Of a stretch of DNA of 8,696 nt, positions 5,793 to 8,696 are shown one piece after another. A program made the translations under genes and the position numbers. Each line of letters opens with the position of its first letter. The stretch's first letter is position 1. This DNA comes from Paenibacillus sp. GTDB lineage: Bacteria; Bacillota; Bacilli; Paenibacillales; NBRC-103111. The notes beneath the pieces are model-generated. The model did no database searches. It was given only the letters and a program-made list of their open reading frames with translations, and had not been told where the DNA came from. The stretch covers positions 1 to 8,696 of the forward strand of contig JARBUQ010000164.1 in NCBI GenBank assembly GCA_029239545.1. The letters are read 5' to 3'.

Positions 5793-6245
5793 ATGAAAGC
5801 GCAGCGCCATTTTAAAATTCGCGATATTATTTCCAACCAAACTATTGAAACCCAAGACGAACTGGTCGAGCAGCTTAGTGCGGCCGGGTATCATGTCACT
5901 CAGGCCACAGTGTCACGAGACATCAAGGAGCTTCATTTGATCAAAGTGCCCGTAGACGATGGACGCTATAAATATTCAATGCCGGCTGACCAAAGATTCA
6001 ATCCTGTACAGAAGCTCAAACGTGCACTGGCGGATCATTTCGTACACATCGACTACACCGATAATCTGGTTGTGATGAAATGTTTGCCAGGTACAGCCAA
6101 CACCATAGGCGCATTGATTGACAGTCTGGAATGGCCGACTATTATGGGAACGATTTGTGGTGACGATACCATTCTGATTATTTGTCGTTCCAAGGAAAAA
6201 AGCGGTACTATTGTCGAACAATTTCTCGCTATGCTGGGCAGTTAG
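5793..6245 (+). CDS. argR: Arginine repressor/activator ArgR (AhrC)
   Basis: Hexameric transcription factor that binds arginine and then represses arginine biosynthesis operons and activates catabolic ones. The 150 residues are the usual length. Residues 1-70 form the winged helix-turn-helix with the recognition segment TQATVSRDIKEL (36-47). Residues about 80-150 are the oligomerisation and arginine-binding domain, with GTANTIGALID (100-110) and the acidic GDDT (123-126) that contacts arginine. The ATG at 5793 follows GGGGGA (5781-5786) by 6 nt. recN starts 12 nt after its stop, the same linkage as ahrC-recN in B. subtilis. No clear ARG box is visible upstream, so autoregulation is not supported by what I see. 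Confidence 0.96.
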   Translation: MKAQRHFKIRDIISNQTIETQDELVEQLSAAGYHVTQATVSRDIKELHLIKVPVDDGRYKYSMPADQRFNPVQKLKRALADHFVHIDYTDNLVVMKCLPGTANTIGALIDSLEWPTIMGTICGDDTILIICRSKEKSGTIVEQFLAMLGS

Positions 6246-6257
6246 GGGGCGTTGACC

Positions 6258-7970
6258 ATGTTAACGGAAATATCCATTCGCAATCTTGCGGTTATTGAGT
6301 CGGTATCGCTTACTTTTCATCGCGGGTTTCATGTGCTTACAGGTGAGACTGGCGCGGGAAAGTCGATTATAATTGATGCGCTTAGTTTAATTGCGGGAGC
6401 TCGTGGAGCTTCCGATTTGGTGCGTTACGGCTGTGATAAAGCTGAGATAGAGGCACAGTTCGATGTTTCACCTACACATCCGGTATGGGCGGTTACAGCT
6501 CGTCTGGGCATCCATGCTGCCCCGGATGAAACGATTGTTGTTCGCAGGGAAATTTCCGCACAGGGCAAAAGCACAAGTCGTCTGAATGGTCAGCTTGTTA
6601 ATTTGTCGATGCTTCGTCAGGTCGGCGATTGTCTGGTTAACATTCATGGTCAGCACGAGCATCAGTCTTTAATGAAGCCAGAGGAGCATTTGCATTGGTT
6701 GGATTTGTACGATACAGAGCACATTGGTCCATTGAAGCTGCAGTATGAAGAGGCTTACGACCAGTATGCGAATATGCGAAAAGAATGGCGTCAACTCGAG
6801 GATACAGGTAAAAAAGCGCTCCAAATGGGGGATCTGTACCGATTTCAAATCGAAGAAATAACGGCAGCTGATCTAAAAATTGGCGAAGACGAATCGTTAT
6901 TGGAAGAAAAGCGCAAGCTAGCTAATGCAGAGAAATGCGCACAGAGCGTAGCTGACGCTTACGAAGCTTTATTCGGCGGTAACAGCAAGGGCGGATTGTC
7001 GTCCATCAGCAAGGCGATGCAACGCGTACTTGATATTTCATCGGTTGATCCGAGTGTGCTTAAACCCTTGGCAGAGCAAATTCAAACGGCTTATTATCAG
7101 CTGGAGGATGCGGCTTTTCAATTGCGTGACTATCGCGACGGGATCGAGTTCAATCCGACACGATTGGATGAAATCGAGCACAGGCTTGATTTGCTTGCCA
7201 CATTGCGGAGGAAGTACGGCGATTCGATTCCAGACATCCTGGCTTATCTGAAGTCCATTAAGAACGAGATGGATGTGCTAGACAATAAAGAAGAACGGCT
7301 TGAGGCGCTTCGACTCGCTACTGAGAAGCAGCAATCGATTATTACGGAGCTAGGGCAGCGTTTGTCCGGTTATCGCAAGCAGGCTGCAGAACGTCTGGCC
7401 CGTGAGATTGAGCAGGAGCTCAAGGATTTGCATATGGAGCGGACGCGGTTCGAGGCTTCATTAGAGCGATTAGACATCGGCAAAATGACGCGTGAGGGTC
7501 TCGACAAGGTTGAATTCCTTATTGCTGCTAATCCGGGGGAGCCTTTGCGTCCTTTAGCCAAGGTCGCTTCAGGGGGCGAGCTTTCAAGAATTATGCTCGC
7601 TATGAAAACGATATTTTCCCGGTTGGACCGCATTCCGGTTCTTGTATTTGATGAGGTGGACACTGGGGTTAGCGGTCGTGCGGCGCAGGCGATAGCTGAG
7701 AAGATGTCTGCACTGTCCCGACACTGTCAAGTATTCTCCATTACTCATTTGCCTCAGGTGGCTTGTATGGCTGATGCTCACTACGCGATCCACAAGACGA
7801 TTGACGGAGAGAGGACCTACACGCGAGTAACCGACCTTCAGCCTGTGGAAAGGATAAGAGAGCTTGCGCGAATGCTTGGAGGAGTAGAAGTAACGGAGAC
7901 AACGCTTAATCACGCCCGTGAAATGGTACAGCTGGCTAATGAAAAGAAAATGACCGCCAATCCAAGTTAA
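6258..7970 (+). CDS. recN: DNA repair protein RecN
   Basis: SMC-like ATPase that acts early in double-strand break repair, gathering broken ends before RecA-dependent recombination. The 570-residue protein has Walker A GETGAGKS (29-36) at the N-terminus, long coiled-coil-forming helices in the middle (about 150-400), then the ABC signature ASGGELS (437-443), Walker B LVFDEVDTG with Asp465-Glu466, and the H-loop THLPQVA with His497. All ATPase motifs are intact and the length is normal. I place the start at ATG 6258 because AGGGGG (6244-6249) is 8 nt before it and MLTEISIRNLAVIE is the family's N-terminus. A TTG at 6252 would add two residues but sits too close to the ribosome site. Probably translated from the argR mRNA. 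No LexA-type box is seen directly upstream. Confidence 0.96.
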   Translation: MLTEISIRNLAVIESVSLTFHRGFHVLTGETGAGKSIIIDALSLIAGARGASDLVRYGCDKAEIEAQFDVSPTHPVWAVTARLGIHAAPDETIVVRREISAQGKSTSRLNGQLVNLSMLRQVGDCLVNIHGQHEHQSLMKPEEHLHWLDLYDTEHIGPLKLQYEEAYDQYANMRKEWRQLEDTGKKALQMGDLYRFQIEEITAADLKIGEDESLLEEKRKLANAEKCAQSVADAYEALFGGNSKGGLSSISKAMQRVLDISSVDPSVLKPLAEQIQTAYYQLEDAAFQLRDYRDGIEFNPTRLDEIEHRLDLLATLRRKYGDSIPDILAYLKSIKNEMDVLDNKEERLEALRLATEKQQSIITELGQRLSGYRKQAAERLAREIEQELKDLHMERTRFEASLERLDIGKMTREGLDKVEFLIAANPGEPLRPLAKVASGGELSRIMLAMKTIFSRLDRIPVLVFDEVDTGVSGRAAQAIAEKMSALSRHCQVFSITHLPQVACMADAHYAIHKTIDGERTYTRVTDLQPVERIRELARMLGGVEVTETTLNHAREMVQLANEKKMTANPS

Positions 7971-8080
7971 ATGAAGGAATAGTGGGATCATTTTCACTTT
8001 ATAAAACTACCCGGCTGGGGTTACCTTATAGGTACACCAAAAGCATCTTTAGTCAGGCACAAAGGGGAGCGTGATCGAAG

Positions 8081-8696
8081 TTGGGTTCCGGCAAAACGAA
8101 AAGATACATCGGACTTATGCTTGTTTTCATCGTTAGTTTGGGATGTATCTCCACGCCTTTTCAGAATTTTGCGTCGTTTCCTGATGAACTTCGTTTGTTC
8201 TCAGGTCAAGACAAGCAGCTTCATCTATCTATGCCCGTGCACGCTCAAGTGACCGTCAACCCCGATATCGTGAAGGTGAATGGGGATGCCCGGCACTCGT
8301 TCCAAGTGGATTTGAAGGAGCCGATCTCCCTTCACTCCGATCAAAGCGGCGCTACAGAAATGAAGCTGAAGCTGTTCGGTAAAATTCCGTTGAAGACCGT
8401 TAAGGTGAACGTTGTCCCAGACCTCAAGGTCATTCCAGGCGGGCAAACGATCGGAGTCAAAATCAAATCGGACGGGATCATGGTAGTCGGTCATCATCTT
8501 GTATCAGCTGCAGAGAACAACAAAACATCCCCAGGTGAAGCAGCAAAGGTTCAAGTTGGTGATCTTATTGTGAAGATTGATGATGTGCGCATTAAAGATG
8601 TTACCGAAGTCGCGGATATCGTGAAAAAAGCAGGAGAGCAGAACCGCAACTTATCCCTTACCATTATGCGTAATGGACAACCGATCAACATCACAA
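8081..8696 (+). CDS. spoIVB: SpoIVB sporulation serine peptidase, N-terminal part (cut by the window end)
   Basis: SpoIVB is made in the forespore, crosses into the space between the two spore membranes and cleaves SpoIVFA, which triggers pro-sigma-K processing in the mother cell. The 205 codons present show a basic N-terminus, one membrane helix (about 9-25), a linker region, then DLKVIPGGQTIGVKI (114-128), the family's characteristic entry to the PDZ domain, VVGHHLVS (135-142) and SPGEAAKVQVGDLIVKID (150-167). The catalytic S55 peptidase domain lies beyond 8696. TTG at 8081 is the likely start: an in-frame TGA lies at 8072-8074, the basic residues before the membrane helix need it, and AAGGGGAGCGTGATC (8062-8076) is a long ribosome site 4 nt ahead. 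The 110-nt gap after recN has no good terminator, so read-through from recN is possible. I could not fix a sigma-F or sigma-G promoter there. spo0A would be expected next. Confidence 0.93.
   Translation, partial: MGSGKTKRYIGLMLVFIVSLGCISTPFQNFASFPDELRLFSGQDKQLHLSMPVHAQVTVNPDIVKVNGDARHSFQVDLKEPISLHSDQSGATEMKLKLFGKIPLKTVKVNVVPDLKVIPGGQTIGVKIKSDGIMVVGHHLVSAAENNKTSPGEAAKVQVGDLIVKIDDVRIKDVTEVADIVKKAGEQNRNLSLTIMRNGQPINIT

Noticed and set aside
5968..5979. ARG-box-like TATAAATATTCA
   Set aside because: It lies inside the argR coding region, matches only half of the palindrome well, and is likely chance.
6211..6218. Spo0A-box-like TTGTCGAA
   Set aside because: It lies within argR codons, far from a promoter it could control.
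8019..8038. Weak inverted repeat between recN and spoIVB
   Set aside because: GGGTTACC and GGTACACC pair with two mismatches and no T tract follows, so it is not a terminator.
7971..8080. Sigma-F or sigma-G promoter for spoIVB (for example CCTTATA at 8024-8030)
   Set aside because: A forespore promoter is expected from B. subtilis, but no -35 element lies at the right distance; the best pair has a spacer near 20 nt and poor matches.

Overview
The window looks like the chromosome of an endospore-forming member of the Bacillales, most probably Paenibacillus or a close relative. The order dxs - tlyA - argR/ahrC - recN - spoIVB is the conserved isoprenoid / arginine repressor / sporulation cluster known from Bacillus subtilis. 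The proteins read as full-length and intact, Shine-Dalgarno sites are of the strong Gram-positive type, and GTG and TTG starts are common.

Layout. Positions 1-914 hold no credible protein gene. Instead they carry dense plus-strand RNA-type structure: hairpin repeats of about 50-60 bp (19-152), a GC-rich hairpin (176-210), and a large structured region (about 227-715) with long-range and mutually exclusive helices. It ends in two successive intrinsic terminators (805-842 and 882-908). Its size (about 600 nt) and its place upstream of dxs match the large non-coding OLE RNA. I could not align it, so that name stays an inference. Positions 915-1997 on the minus strand encode AlkC, a HEAT-like-repeat DNA glycosylase with a C-terminal Ig-like domain. 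A diverged direct repeat of about 106 bp (740-845 and 2123-2230), each copy ending in a terminator, brackets alkC and suggests it was inserted next to the 3' end of the RNA locus. Positions 1998-2348 are the divergent alkC/dxs intergenic region, with an extended -10 promoter for dxs.

Plus-strand genes follow: dxs (2349-4235), tlyA (4266-5096), a short intergenic region with a strong promoter and an intrinsic terminator close behind it (5104-5193), an unrecognised membrane-anchored protein (5320-5772), argR (5793-6245), recN (6258-7970) and the 5' part of spoIVB (8081 to the window end).

Functionally, dxs opens the MEP isoprenoid pathway, tlyA methylates rRNA, argR is the arginine-responsive regulator, recN and alkC serve DNA repair, and spoIVB is the sporulation signalling protease. 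The tight spacing of the 5320 gene, argR and recN (20 and 12 nt) points to co-transcription. The terminator at 5156-5193 separates dxs-tlyA from that group unless it is read through.
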